58,436 nucleotides of DNA from assembly GCA_016179045.1 (NCBI GenBank), contig JACOSL010000064.1:1-58436 (forward strand). The letters are read 5' to 3'. Source of the DNA: Fimbriimonas ginsengisoli. Lineage in GTDB: Bacteria; Armatimonadota; Fimbriimonadia; Fimbriimonadales; Fimbriimonadaceae. Shown in pieces: positions 7,920 through 19,403 of this stretch. Within the stretch, counting starts at the first letter, position 1; every line of letters starts with the position of its first letter. The translations under genes and the position numbers were made by a program. Below the pieces are notes generated by a model, which was not told the origin of the DNA, searched no databases, and saw only the letters and a list, made by a program, of their open reading frames with translations.

Positions 7920-8741
7920 TTACTTGCCGATCTTGAGCAACTCGATCTCCCAGTCGACGATCGCATTGCGGGGCATTCGCTGGTCCTGGGCCAGGCGGTC
8001 CGCCATGAGGGCGGGCGGAAGGCGCAGGCGGCGGATGCCTCCCACGCGCATGCCGAGGATGCCTCTGTCGACGCCGAGGATGCCATGGCTGACCCCAGAC
8101 GCCTCAAATCCGACCGTGAGAACCTGCGGCTTGTCTCGCTTGCGGCTATCAATGGACTTGCCATTGAGCAGGTACGCCTCGTAGGCGATGGTAACCGTAT
8201 CGCCCTTCTTGACGGCTGGTCCTACTCCTACCTTCTTGTCCTTGGATTCGTAGTTGAAGAGATCCTTGGCCCGCACCAACCCGAGCAACTTCACGGTGAA
8301 GTACAGATCGGAGTTCGCCGGTATCGGGCCCACTGCGCGGCTGCCGTAGCCCAGGCCCGGGGGGACGGATAGCTTACGGACCTCGCCAGTCTTGATTCCT
8401 AGCAGGCCCTGCTCCCAGCCGGCAATAACTTGGTGGGCGCCGAGCACCAAAGGGAACGGTTGGCCGTCCGGTTTGTCGTTCGAGTCGAACTGAGTTCCGT
8501 CTGCCAGGGTGCCGGTGTAGGTCATGTTGAGAAGATCGCCGTTCTGCGCCCCATCGCCCGTGCCTTTGGTGACGGTTTCCACCTTGAGTGCGGTCAGCGG
8601 CGGCAGGGCCGGCTTCGCAGCCTTGGCTTGTTCGGCCTTTTCGGGTGGGCTGGCCTTGGCTTGCTCGGGCTTCTGCGAAGGGCATCCGGCGATGAAGAGC
8701 ATAGATAGGGCGGCTAGCGCAAAAGATGGTCGAAGCTTCAC
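7920..8741 (-). CDS. lipoprotein with two FKBP-type prolyl isomerase domains
   Basis: The product should speed cis-trans isomerisation of prolyl bonds during folding outside the cytoplasm. Residues 1-20 are a lipoprotein signal ending in the lipobox FIAGC (Cys20), followed by a charged linker. FKBP domain 1 (about 75-165) is canonical: GTLADGTQFDSN, VIAGWEQGLLGI, VPPGLGYGSRAVGPIP. Domain 2 (about 180-273) is degenerate, and its YGxRG loop is lost (LPPALMADRL). The GTG start is leaderless: TAAATT lies 6 bases before it. It is divergent from smpB with only 33 bp between start codons. Confidence 0.9.
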   Translation of the reverse strand: MKLRPSFALAALSMLFIAGCPSQKPEQAKASPPEKAEQAKAAKPALPPLTALKVETVTKGTGDGAQNGDLLNMTYTGTLADGTQFDSNDKPDGQPFPLVLGAHQVIAGWEQGLLGIKTGEVRKLSVPPGLGYGSRAVGPIPANSDLYFTVKLLGLVRAKDLFNYESKDKKVGVGPAVKKGDTVTIAYEAYLLNGKSIDSRKRDKPQVLTVGFEASGVSHGILGVDRGILGMRVGGIRRLRLPPALMADRLAQDQRMPRNAIVDWEIELLKIGK

Positions 8742-8774
8742 GGGTTCAATTTACCCGCCGGTACACTCGCCCCC
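8742..8774. promoter_or_regulatory. 33-bp divergent promoter region (FKBP lipoprotein / smpB)
   Basis: The minus-strand -10 is TAAATT (8753-8748), 6 bases before the FKBP GTG. The plus-strand -10 is TACACT (8762-8767), 7 bases before the smpB GTG. Both transcripts should be leaderless, and each -35 region must lie at or inside the opposite gene. Confidence 0.6.
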
Positions 8775-9257
8775 GTGGCGAAGAAGCCGAAGCAGGGCAC
8801 GTCCCCCGATGGCCAGCGTCAGATTTTCAATCGGCGGGCCCGGTTCGACTACCGTCTCGTCGAAACGTACGAGGCGGGGCTCGCCCTTGTCGGCTCGGAG
8901 GTCAAAAGTGTGTTTCTCGGTCGCGCCAACTTAAGCGACGCCTACTGCCGCATTTCTGGGACCGAAGCCTTTGTGGTGAATCTCGACATCGAGCCTTACG
9001 AAAACGCGGGGCCATACCAGCCCGAACGACGCCGCGAGCGCAAGCTGCTGTTGCACCGCAAGGAGATCGACGTCCTTGAGCGAAGGTCGAAGGAGAAGGG
9101 GCTTTCTATCATTCCGACGCGCCTTTATTTTCGCAACGGCAAGGCCAAGCTCGAGATCGCCCTTGCCCAAGGCAAGGCGGCGTACGACAAGCGGACCCAG
9201 ATCGCCAAGGACGAGGCGAGGCGGGAACTCGAGCGCGCTCGCTCGGGTAAATTCTAG
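8775..9257 (+). CDS. smpB: SsrA-binding protein SmpB
   Basis: SmpB carries tmRNA to stalled ribosomes for trans-translation. The 160-residue product has the family signatures: NRRARFDYRLVETYEAGLALVGSEVKS-type N-terminal barrel, ENAGPYQPERRRERKLLLHR, and GLSIIPTRLYFRNGKAKLEIALAQGK. The tail KRTQIAKDEARRELERA is the helix that enters the decoding site. The start is GTG at 8775, 7 bases after a TACACT box, so it is probably leaderless. No tmRNA gene is visible in this window. Confidence 0.97.
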   Translation: MAKKPKQGTSPDGQRQIFNRRARFDYRLVETYEAGLALVGSEVKSVFLGRANLSDAYCRISGTEAFVVNLDIEPYENAGPYQPERRRERKLLLHRKEIDVLERRSKEKGLSIIPTRLYFRNGKAKLEIALAQGKAAYDKRTQIAKDEARRELERARSGKF

Positions 9258-9302
9258 AACCGGCTCCTGAGCAACACCCGCAAAATCGCCGATTTATACC
9301 GT

Positions 9303-9923
9303 GTGGACAACCTCACCGAGCTTCGCGAGCGCCTTCACGTCGGCAATCTCGTGCGCCTTGTCTTCTACACGGCCCACGGCGCGATCGGGGTGAGCGGCCG
9401 GGTGTGCCAGCGCCAGCCCTTGAGCGTCACCGTTCCGGGCGCGAGCACAGACTTGGTCGCCGAGGGCACGCGGGCGATGATGCTCGTGTTCGACAAGGTG
9501 CAGTATGTGCGTGTCGAAGCGGCGGTCACCGGGGTAGAGCATGAGGGCATGGAGGCGATAGTTCGACTTTCGGACGAATTCTGGGAGAGCGCCGACCGAC
9601 GTCGCTACACTCGCTTGCCAGTGTCAGCCCCAGTCCAGCTTCGCATGATCCAGGATCAGACGGGCGCGGTTGAAGCGCGAACATTTTCCGGGAAGCTTGA
9701 AGACCTGAGCATCGCGGGAGCGTGGGTTAGGCTCGACGAGCCGATCTCGCCGGGCAGTCTCGTGGAATTTCAGGCATCCTTTGGCCCGACCGAGACGGTG
9801 CGGGTGCTCGGGCTCGTGGCTCGAGTGGATGAGGACGGCGTCTGCTTTGGCATCGAGTTCGTGGACTACGTTGGAAACGCGCGCTTCGTGCTGCACAACT
9901 TCTTGAGCGATCTTGCCGCCTAG
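9303..9923 (+). CDS. PilZ-domain protein
   Basis: The product probably binds cyclic di-GMP. Residues 1-95 form a YcgR-like N-terminal beta domain. A PilZ domain follows, with RRRYTRLPVSAPVQL (the RxxxR arm) and DLSIAGAWV (the D/NxSxxG motif). The total is 206 residues. TTTATA lies just before the GTG at 9303, so the exact start is uncertain. It stands alone, downstream of smpB and convergent with the hisS operon. The output partner cannot be inferred. Confidence 0.85.
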   Translation: MDNLTELRERLHVGNLVRLVFYTAHGAIGVSGRVCQRQPLSVTVPGASTDLVAEGTRAMMLVFDKVQYVRVEAAVTGVEHEGMEAIVRLSDEFWESADRRRYTRLPVSAPVQLRMIQDQTGAVEARTFSGKLEDLSIAGAWVRLDEPISPGSLVEFQASFGPTETVRVLGLVARVDEDGVCFGIEFVDYVGNARFVLHNFLSDLAA

Positions 9924-9924
9924 C

Positions 9925-10251
9925 TCACGGCGCCCAGCCGCAATCCTCCAGGCGCACCCTGCCATCGGCATGGAAAGGCGCCCCTTCTTGGCGCAGGCGG
10001 CTGACTTGCTCATCGGCCCATTGCGGCGCTCGCTTGTGGATCGGCAGCCGGCCGTCGCTTCCGACCACTCGCCACCATGGCAAGCCCTCGGGGCAGCGGG
10101 CCATCCAATACCCGACGACCAAGCCGGAGACTGGTCGGCTAAGCGCCCTGCCAAGGCCGCCGTAGGTGGCGCAAGAACCCGCTGGAATGGACGCGACGAA
10201 GCTCCAGAGTTCGTCCAGCCTTGTCTGGGGGTCTTGGCTGGCGCGACTCAC
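9925..10251 (-). CDS. alkyltransferase-like protein (ATL), DNA repair
   Basis: ATL proteins recognise O6-alkylguanine in DNA and hand the lesion to nucleotide-excision repair. The 108-residue product matches the C-terminal domain of O6-methylguanine-DNA methyltransferase (IPAGSCATYGGLGRAL, the helix-turn-helix; VGYWMARCPEGLPWWRVVGSDG). The catalytic PCHRV motif reads PWWRV, so the acceptor Cys is replaced by Trp, as is typical of ATLs. It is the last gene of the hisS operon and overlaps the J-like gene by 4 bp. Confidence 0.88.
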   Translation of the reverse strand: MSRASQDPQTRLDELWSFVASIPAGSCATYGGLGRALSRPVSGLVVGYWMARCPEGLPWWRVVGSDGRLPIHKRAPQWADEQVSRLRQEGAPFHADGRVRLEDCGWAP

Positions 10252-10649
10252 TGGATCTCAAGGGAGCGAAAGCGAAGCTCGACCGTGTCGACGCCGTCGG
10301 AAAGCACTCCGTAAGCCCACTGCACACGAGCTTGGATTTGGGCTGCCTGTCCCCGCTCGGGAGAGCCGTCGGGGAAGTTGGTCGGCGATGCACGCTTGTT
10401 GAGGCGCTCGAACGACCGCCTGATCTCCTCGAATCCGGCCTGATCTTGCAATCCTAGGATGCGCCGTGCGTGCGTCTTTGGATCGACGGGAACGGGTCGG
10501 CTGGGCGCCGACGACGTCGGTGAAGAAGCGCTAGAAGACGGCTCATCCAACTCGCGTTCGGCCTCGAGCCGGTCGATGCCGTCGAGTCGACTCCACTCCT
10601 GGTCCACGAAGGCGCGGAGCAAGTCGTAGGCTCGCCGACCGGTGCTCAC
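10248..10649 (-). CDS. J-like domain protein lacking HPD
   Basis: The 133-residue product has a Ser/Pro-rich middle (residues 37-55). Residues ~62-125 are shaped like a DnaJ J-domain: ARRILGLQDQAGFEEIRRSFERLNKR, then VQWAYGVLSD. The HPD tripeptide needed to stimulate DnaK is absent; the region reads RASPTNF. It is therefore probably a J-like adaptor and not a working co-chaperone. GTG start. Both ends overlap neighbouring genes by 4 bp, so it is translationally coupled. Confidence 0.6.
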   Translation of the reverse strand: MSTGRRAYDLLRAFVDQEWSRLDGIDRLEAERELDEPSSSASSPTSSAPSRPVPVDPKTHARRILGLQDQAGFEEIRRSFERLNKRASPTNFPDGSPERGQAAQIQARVQWAYGVLSDGVDTVELRFRSLEIQ

Positions 10650-11239
10650 GAGGGGAGGCTACCTCCCGGTCTGATGAACTCGGTCGTCTCCGCTATCCCG
10701 AGAGAAAGCGACTGGGCTCTGCCAATGCTTTCGCGCAACGCGCTCTCCGCCTCGGCAGCTTGTGCGCCGCCATCGAGCCCTTTAGCCAGATGGGCTCTAA
10801 GCTCCCCAAGCGTGGCCTCCGCTTTCCCCAAGCTTTCGTCGATGCGGGCGATCGTTTCGTCGGTAGCCGGGTCGGTGCTGGTCTTGTTGAGACGCTCGCG
10901 GATTTCCAGCGCCCGGACGCAGCTTGCGAATACTCGCTCGGCCTCCTCGTTCACTTCCGCCGCGAGGGTGGAGCCCGCCCTGGCTTGGGGGTCGGCGGTC
11001 TGATGGATCTGATCGAGCGCCACTCGAAGGGGTTTCAGTCTCAGTCGGGTGTTTGGATCCAAGGCATCTGCTTGGGTTCGGAGGGCCCGCGTCTGGGCCG
11101 TCACCGAAAGCTGGATGAGGAGAAGGGCGCCGAGCGCGGCAACTATGAGCAGCGCGGCAATGGGCCAAACCCCGGCAATCCCGGCGCCTGCGCCCGCTAG
11201 GAGAAGCAGAAACGGCGTCAGGTAAGGGCTCTTTCGCAT
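10646..11239 (-). CDS. membrane protein with cytosolic coiled-coil region
   Basis: The 197-residue product has two close hydrophobic helices at residues ~7-27 and ~29-45. A helical, Glu/Arg/Ala-rich domain with no cysteines follows (RALRTQADALDPNTRLRLKP, EVNEEAERVFASCVRALEIR-type heptads). I do not recognise a family. It lies 2 bp after the beta-barrel gene and overlaps the J-like gene by 4 bp, so the four gene products are probably made together. Confidence 0.55.
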   Translation of the reverse strand: MRKSPYLTPFLLLLAGAGAGIAGVWPIAALLIVAALGALLLIQLSVTAQTRALRTQADALDPNTRLRLKPLRVALDQIHQTADPQARAGSTLAAEVNEEAERVFASCVRALEIRERLNKTSTDPATDETIARIDESLGKAEATLGELRAHLAKGLDGGAQAAEAESALRESIGRAQSLSLGIAETTEFIRPGGSLPS

Positions 11240-11241
11240 GG

Positions 11242-12114
11242 CTAGAATTTCAGACGAAGGGATACAGCGAAGTCGTACGCCTTGCCATCCTTCTCGCGGA
11301 GCAGCGGCTCAAGGCTGAGATTGGTCGCCACTGGCCAGTTGGCAAAGGCGCGGAGAACGGTCGTGTCGGCATCCAGGGCGCGAGTAACGCCCGCCCCGAG
11401 GGTGCGTCGATCCTCCGAGCGTAAGGTGACCGAGACGTCGAAGAAGTTGCCTTCGACTTCGGGCGGCTCGTTCGGTTGGTGCAGACTGACGAACTCGGCC
11501 TTAACCACTGCCGGACCGCCGCTCACTTCGTAGTCGGCCGCAAAGACCTCCCGATAGCCATGCCCGATGCCGGACGAGTCCTCCGGCCGCCGCACGAGAG
11601 CCAGCGTCGCCGCCGACACTCCGAAGTGATCTCCGGCCGCGACGCTCAGTCCGACGACCGACCGAATCTGGGCGACTATGCCGCGAGGGCGGCCGGACCC
11701 GCCGTCGCAGACCAGGAAGGACATGGGGAGGTGCGCAAAGCGCAGACTCGCATCGGATCGGACCGCGACCACGCTCTCCCGAACAAGATTGACCAGCCCG
11801 ATCGGCAGATACTGCTTTCCGAAGCGCCAGTTGCCGGTCTCCTCGACGTAGTACTCGTCGAGCTGGTCTGGATCGCCGTCTCCGGGAATGCGCTCGAACC
11901 TTTGCGAGACGACCATACGCAAGCCCGGCTCGACCTTCAGCAAGACGCCCGCCGTGCTCGGCCGCCCTAGCGTGTCGTACCAACGCAGCCCGGTGCCGCC
12001 GTCGTTGAACGAGCGGTAATTGAGGCGTGCGTCTACGTGTAGCAACACGTCGGGCGCCTGCGCACCCGCGAATGCGGCTACGCCCAAGCCAAACGCGACG
12101 GTCCAGCCCCTCAA
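11242..12114 (-). CDS. probable outer-membrane beta-barrel protein
   Basis: The 290-residue product has a signal peptide (MRGWTVAFGLGVAAFAGAQA). The mature part has alternating polar and hydrophobic strands with frequent aromatic ends (LLHVDARLNYRSF, RMVVSQRFERI, FDVSVTLRSEDRRTLGAGV). The C-terminus AVSLRLKF ends in Phe, the signature read by the BAM machinery. It could be a porin or a small-molecule channel. It overlaps the hisS stop by 4 bp, an odd partner for a tRNA synthetase. Confidence 0.7.
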   Translation of the reverse strand: MRGWTVAFGLGVAAFAGAQAPDVLLHVDARLNYRSFNDGGTGLRWYDTLGRPSTAGVLLKVEPGLRMVVSQRFERIPGDGDPDQLDEYYVEETGNWRFGKQYLPIGLVNLVRESVVAVRSDASLRFAHLPMSFLVCDGGSGRPRGIVAQIRSVVGLSVAAGDHFGVSAATLALVRRPEDSSGIGHGYREVFAADYEVSGGPAVVKAEFVSLHQPNEPPEVEGNFFDVSVTLRSEDRRTLGAGVTRALDADTTVLRAFANWPVATNLSLEPLLREKDGKAYDFAVSLRLKF

Positions 12115-13367
12115 CCCATGCTCCTCAACCGGGTCGCCACCGCGTCAAGCGGTACTTCCACTTGCTCGCCGCGCCGCAGGTCGCGAAGTTGCGCTACCCC
12201 GCGGCCTAGTTCTTCATCGCCCAATATGGCCGCGTAGCGCGCCCCAAGGCGATCCGCCTGTCCGATTTGCGCCTTTAGGCTGCGGCCCTCGGTGTCGAGC
12301 ACCGTCGCAAGTCCAGACCGCCTCAGTTCGCGAGCCAGCTTTCGCAAGGCCGGCGCCGCATCGGGTGTGGCCTGGGCCAGATAGACATCGATCGCTGGGG
12401 CTGGCAGCGATTTGCCTACCTCCTCCAAGACGAGGAGTGCACGTTCGATGCCCATCGCGACTCCCACCGCGGGCGTGGGCGGTCCCCCCAGCTCCTTGAC
12501 AAGATGGTCGTACCGGCCTCCGCCGCAAAGGGCGCTTTGCGCGCCGAGGCGAGTTGAGTGCACCTCGAAAACTGTCTCCGTGTAGTAGTCGAGCCCCCTC
12601 ACCACCCCTGGATCGAGTGTGAACGGGATGCCCGCCTCGGTCAGTAGGGCCTGGATTGAATCAAGCCGCTTCCGGGAGTCATCTTCGAGAAAGCGGGTAA
12701 CCGGTGGGGCGCCCGCCATCGCTTGCCGCACGTCCTCATCCTTGCTGTCGAGCAGGCGGAGGGGATTCTTCTCGGCCTTCGCGCGGGCTTCGTCGGACTC
12801 GGCCGCCAGGAATGTTCGGGCGTGATCGAGGATCGCTTGTCGGAATGCAGCCCGGCACTCCTCGCGCCCAAGCGAATTGAGGCGAACGGCTGCCCCTTCG
12901 ATCCCCAGCCGCTCGTAGAAGCGGAACGTGACCTCGATGACCTCGGCATCGGCCTCCGCGGATGCGCCGCCCAGCAGTTCTAAGCCCACTTGATGCGATT
13001 GTCTGTAGCGTCCCTTCTGGGGCCGGTCGTAGCGAAAAATCGGGGAGATATAGCTCAGGCGCGACACCGTGCCGGGCGGGCACAGGCTATGCTGCACCAC
13101 CGCCCGGATCGTGGGCGCGGTGGCCTCCGGCTTGAGGGTGAGGCTCCGCCCCGATTTGTCGGGAAATGTGTACATTTCCTTTGAGACCACATCGCTGGTT
13201 TCGCCAGAACTGCGCACGAACAGCTCGGTGTCCTCAAAGTCGGGCGTGCGAATTTCCGCGTAGCCATAGAGGCGTGCCAACTCGCGGAAGCAGCCCTCGA
13301 GTTCGATCCAGCGATGAGACTCCGAGGGAAGGACGTCGTTTGTGCCCCTGGGAGCTTGGAAGCGCAT
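12111..13367 (-). CDS. hisS: histidyl-tRNA synthetase
   Basis: It charges tRNA-His with histidine (class II aminoacyl-tRNA synthetase). The 418-residue length is normal. The sequence shows PRGTNDVLP at the start, motif 2 (FRYDRPQKGRYRQSHQVGLE), the His-A signature RGLDYYTETVFEV, motif 3 (GVAMGIERALLVLE) and a C-terminal anticodon-binding domain. The ATG follows CAGAAT by 7 bases, which suggests a leaderless mRNA. It heads a five-gene minus-strand operon running to 9925. Confidence 0.97.
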   Translation of the reverse strand: MRFQAPRGTNDVLPSESHRWIELEGCFRELARLYGYAEIRTPDFEDTELFVRSSGETSDVVSKEMYTFPDKSGRSLTLKPEATAPTIRAVVQHSLCPPGTVSRLSYISPIFRYDRPQKGRYRQSHQVGLELLGGASAEADAEVIEVTFRFYERLGIEGAAVRLNSLGREECRAAFRQAILDHARTFLAAESDEARAKAEKNPLRLLDSKDEDVRQAMAGAPPVTRFLEDDSRKRLDSIQALLTEAGIPFTLDPGVVRGLDYYTETVFEVHSTRLGAQSALCGGGRYDHLVKELGGPPTPAVGVAMGIERALLVLEEVGKSLPAPAIDVYLAQATPDAAPALRKLARELRRSGLATVLDTEGRSLKAQIGQADRLGARYAAILGDEELGRGVAQLRDLRRGEQVEVPLDAVATRLRSMG

Positions 13368-13374
13368 AGGGCCT

Positions 13375-13380
13375 ATTCTG
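13375..13380 (-). promoter_or_regulatory. -10 box of hisS, leaderless spacing
   Basis: On the minus strand CAGAAT lies 7 bases before the hisS ATG. No Shine-Dalgarno is present. Confidence 0.4.
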
Positions 13381-13511
13381 ACGCAAAGGCAGGTTCAGCG
13401 TGACGAGTTGCCCGGCGCACGACGGGGCAGGGCATCCTTTCCCCAAATTGAGCAGCGTCGGGCTGGCGAAGCGGTGACCGATCGCCTCCGGTGGTATCGT
13501 CTGATTCAAGC

Positions 13512-16929
<3,418 letters not shown>

Positions 16930-17040
16930 TCCTGCCGGTTTGCCCAGTCCAAGGGGACCGGATAAGCTCAGAAAAGGGGGGAAGAATCCGGGAAACGGTG
17001 GTATAGTGTCGGTCCGCAGCCAAGCAAGAGGAGGTACCGA

Positions 17041-17736
17041 ATGCGAAACTGCCCGATACGCTTTTGTTTTGCGTTTATCGCGCTCGCGTTTGGGATGGGC
17101 GCGCAGGGCCAGGATGAAGAAAGGCCGTCGCAGACCGCCGGTGTGGCAGCCAGCGGAACGCCGGTTCAGAAACCGAAAGACGACCGCATAGAGATCCGAG
17201 TCGAAAAGCTCGAAATCGAGCCTTCAGTCGAATATGAACTCAGTCGCGCCGTAGGGGCGGGCCGCATCGTGCTTGGTCAGGAGGCCATTCCCGGGGTCAT
17301 AGTCAAGACCTTCGAGTGCCATTGGCAGCGCGGCAACATGGTGTCCAAGAAGATGCTGAAGGAGCAGCGCGCCGATCCGCAGAACGCGATTTATCTCATC
17401 GGCAGCGCAGGTTATGGCGGCGCAAGCCGCCACCGATTCGGTCGCGGCCGCGTCGTCACGATGGTTGCGACCGCATACGATCCCAGCAAGGCCACTATAG
17501 GCCCGCGCGCGACCGGGCACACATTTACCGGCATGAAGGCGGGCTTTGGGGTGGTGGCGGTAGATCCGCGGGTGATCGCGCTTGGCACGCTCGTTTTCGT
17601 CGAAGGGTATGGCTTTGCGATCGCTTCCGACATCGGTTCGGCGATCAAGGGCAACCGGATCGACTTGTGCTACCCGCTCCGAGAGACTTCGCTCCGGTAC
17701 GGCAAGAAGAAGGTCGTCATCCACATCTTGCAGTGA
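17041..17736 (+). CDS. secreted G5/3D-domain cell-wall protein
   Basis: The 231-residue product has a signal peptide (residues 1-22, up to GAQG) and a short G5-like part. The C-terminal 3D domain reads VTMVATAYDPSKATIGP, GVVAVDPRVIALGTLVFV, GFAIASDIGSAIKGNRIDL. The three conserved aspartates are present. 3D domains are found in lytic transglycosylase-like and Rpf/Sps proteins that act on peptidoglycan. The ATG follows a strong AGGAGG at about 17030. The stop overlaps rsmA. A similar gene (yabE) stands near ksgA in Firmicutes. Confidence 0.85.
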   Translation: MRNCPIRFCFAFIALAFGMGAQGQDEERPSQTAGVAASGTPVQKPKDDRIEIRVEKLEIEPSVEYELSRAVGAGRIVLGQEAIPGVIVKTFECHWQRGNMVSKKMLKEQRADPQNAIYLIGSAGYGGASRHRFGRGRVVTMVATAYDPSKATIGPRATGHTFTGMKAGFGVVAVDPRVIALGTLVFVEGYGFAIASDIGSAIKGNRIDLCYPLRETSLRYGKKKVVIHILQ

Positions 17737-18569
17737 ACCTGGCCGATCCCGGTTCGCTCAAGGCATTTCTCGCGCGCCACGGGTTGCTCGCCCGCAAAAG
17801 GCTAGGCCAGCACTTTCTTTGCTCCGCCGAGGTCGTCGAAAGCATCGTCGCCGCGACCCGAGCCTGCAATGGGGTGCTTGAGATCGGACCGGGGCCGGGC
17901 GTTCTTACCGGGCCGCTATCGCAGATCGCCGATCGGGTGATCGCGCTCGAGCTTGACCCGCGGATGGTCGTCGCTCTTGCCGAGTCGGCGCCGCGCGCCG
18001 CCGTGATCGAGGGCGACGCTCTTCGCGAAGACTTGGCCGCGTTGCTCGAACGGCTGCCCCGACCGAGGGCAGTCGTCTCGAATCTGCCTTATTACATCAC
18101 CGGTCCCCTGCTCACGCGCATAGCGGAGGCGAAGGCGGGATGGGACAAGGCGATCTTGATGATGCAGGCCGAAGTGGGCGAGCGGGTAGTGGCGGGGCCT
18201 GGCACGCCCGCTCGGGGCTCGCTATCGGTGTTCCTTCAGGCTCAGTTTGAGATCGAAGCCGTGGCGAGGGCGCCGGCGGAGGCCTTCCTGCCTCCGCCGA
18301 AGGTTGACAGCGTCGTCCTTGCGTTCGAACCGAGGCCGTCGGTCCTGTCTGCCGACGAGCAGACGGCCCTGTTTCGACTCGTGCGGACGGCGTTCAGGAT
18401 GCCGCGCAAGACCCTAGTGAACAACTTGAAGACCGGGTTCGGCCTCGGCCGAGAGCGAGCCTTGGCAATCTTAGCAAGTGGGGGGCTCGCGGAACGCGCG
18501 CGTCCGCAGGAGCTGTCGCTTGACCAATGGATCGGACTCAGCGCGGCGGTGAAGTCGGCGGAGCAGTAA
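17733..18569 (+). CDS. rsmA: 16S rRNA dimethyladenosine transferase (KsgA)
   Basis: It dimethylates A1518 and A1519 of 16S rRNA using S-adenosylmethionine. The 278-residue product has RKRLGQHFLCSAEVVESIV at the start, SAM motif I (LEIGPGPGVLTGPL), the NLPY motif (VVSNLPYYITGPLL) and KVDSVVL with FRMPRKTLVNNLK near the end. The GTG start at 17733 overlaps the stop of the 3D-domain gene (GTGA), so translation is coupled. Identity is firm. Confidence 0.96.
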   Translation: MNLADPGSLKAFLARHGLLARKRLGQHFLCSAEVVESIVAATRACNGVLEIGPGPGVLTGPLSQIADRVIALELDPRMVVALAESAPRAAVIEGDALREDLAALLERLPRPRAVVSNLPYYITGPLLTRIAEAKAGWDKAILMMQAEVGERVVAGPGTPARGSLSVFLQAQFEIEAVARAPAEAFLPPPKVDSVVLAFEPRPSVLSADEQTALFRLVRTAFRMPRKTLVNNLKTGFGLGRERALAILASGGLAERARPQELSLDQWIGLSAAVKSAEQ

Positions 18570-18572
18570 ACT
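18567..18572 (+). promoter_or_regulatory. -10 box, leaderless DinB gene
   Basis: TAAACT lies 6 bases before the ATG at 18579 and overlaps the rsmA stop codon. No Shine-Dalgarno is present. Confidence 0.55.
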
Positions 18573-18578
18573 GCCCCG

Positions 18579-19049
18579 ATGCGGCGCGAAGAGCAGCTTG
18601 TCAAGAACACCCAGTTGGCGCTGGACGACGTGTGCCGGGCGGCCATCGCGGTTCCGGCGGACAAACGAACGTGGTCGCCGGGCGGGGCTGCTCGCTCGAC
18701 GCTCGACCAAATGCGCGAGGTGGCCGCTTCCGCCGACTGGCTTTTGGCGATCCTAGAGAGCGGCAAGGCCCCCGATCCTCACCGGCACGGCGAGTCGGAC
18801 CATGGCGCGCCCGAACTGGGCACGGTCGAAGAGTGTATCGAAGCCGCACGAACGAACACGCCACGCCTCTGCCAGCTGATCGCGAGCTACCCAGCCGACA
18901 AGTTGGAGAATGAGATCGTGATGCCGTTCAGCGGCGCGACCACCATGACGATGGCGGACGTGATGGGCCTGCACTATTGGAACCTGGTGTATCACCTCGG
19001 CCAGATTAACCAGATTCAATTGATTCTGGGCGACCGCGTAATGCACTGA
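18579..19049 (+). CDS. DinB-family protein 1
   Basis: DinB/YfiT proteins are four-helix bundles that bind a divalent metal by three histidines; some are thiol-dependent transferases. The 156-residue product fits: NTQLALDDVCRAAIAVPADKRTW, a central helix, and LHYWNLVYHLGQINQIQLIL, where the HxxxHxxQI motif supplies two ligands. The enzymatic role is unknown. Leaderless start after TAAACT. A second DinB gene lies 1 kb away at 20057. Confidence 0.8.
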   Translation: MRREEQLVKNTQLALDDVCRAAIAVPADKRTWSPGGAARSTLDQMREVAASADWLLAILESGKAPDPHRHGESDHGAPELGTVEECIEAARTNTPRLCQLIASYPADKLENEIVMPFSGATTMTMADVMGLHYWNLVYHLGQINQIQLILGDRVMH

Positions 19050-19055
19050 GGTCCG

Positions 19056-19256
19056 CTAGGCGACGTCGTCGAGGCGCACGTTCCGCGCGGGCTCGCTGTT
19101 GACCACGTCCCAGTTGTCGCAGTCGAGGCGGCGACAGTAGATCATGCGTTGGAACGAGCCTTCCTGGGTTTCGACCTCGGCGGTGTGAGCAAAGCGGCAC
19201 TCGACGCAAAGTTCTGGCTCCAAAAGCCGAACGATTTTAAGCTGCCGTCGCGCCAT
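19056..19256 (-). CDS. small cysteine-rich (zinc-binding) protein
   Basis: The 66-residue product has CVEC early and CRRLDC late, giving four cysteines in two pairs, most likely a zinc site. I chose the ATG at 19256 (MARRQLKIVRLLEPELCVEC) because AGGAG lies just upstream. The frame runs 25 codons further up, with less protein-like sequence. I cannot name a family. It stands between DinB 1 and aat. Confidence 0.55.
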   Translation of the reverse strand: MARRQLKIVRLLEPELCVECRFAHTAEVETQEGSFQRMIYCRRLDCDNWDVVNSEPARNVRLDDVA

Positions 19257-19403
19257 CCTTGGTCTCCTGTCTCCAACTCCGCTCCTCATTGCCCGCCGGC
19301 GCGGACCCCCCGAAGCTTTGCAGTACTCCAAGTGTCGGAGATGGCCTGAGAGTGAGTTCCGGTGAACATTGCCAGGTTGTGCTGACCCGGTGGGTCGCTC
19401 GGG

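Noticed and set aside
7920-8100. Frameshift in the second FKBP domain of the lipoprotein
   Set aside because: The frame is open to a normal end (IVDWEIELLKIGK); the domain is divergent, not broken.
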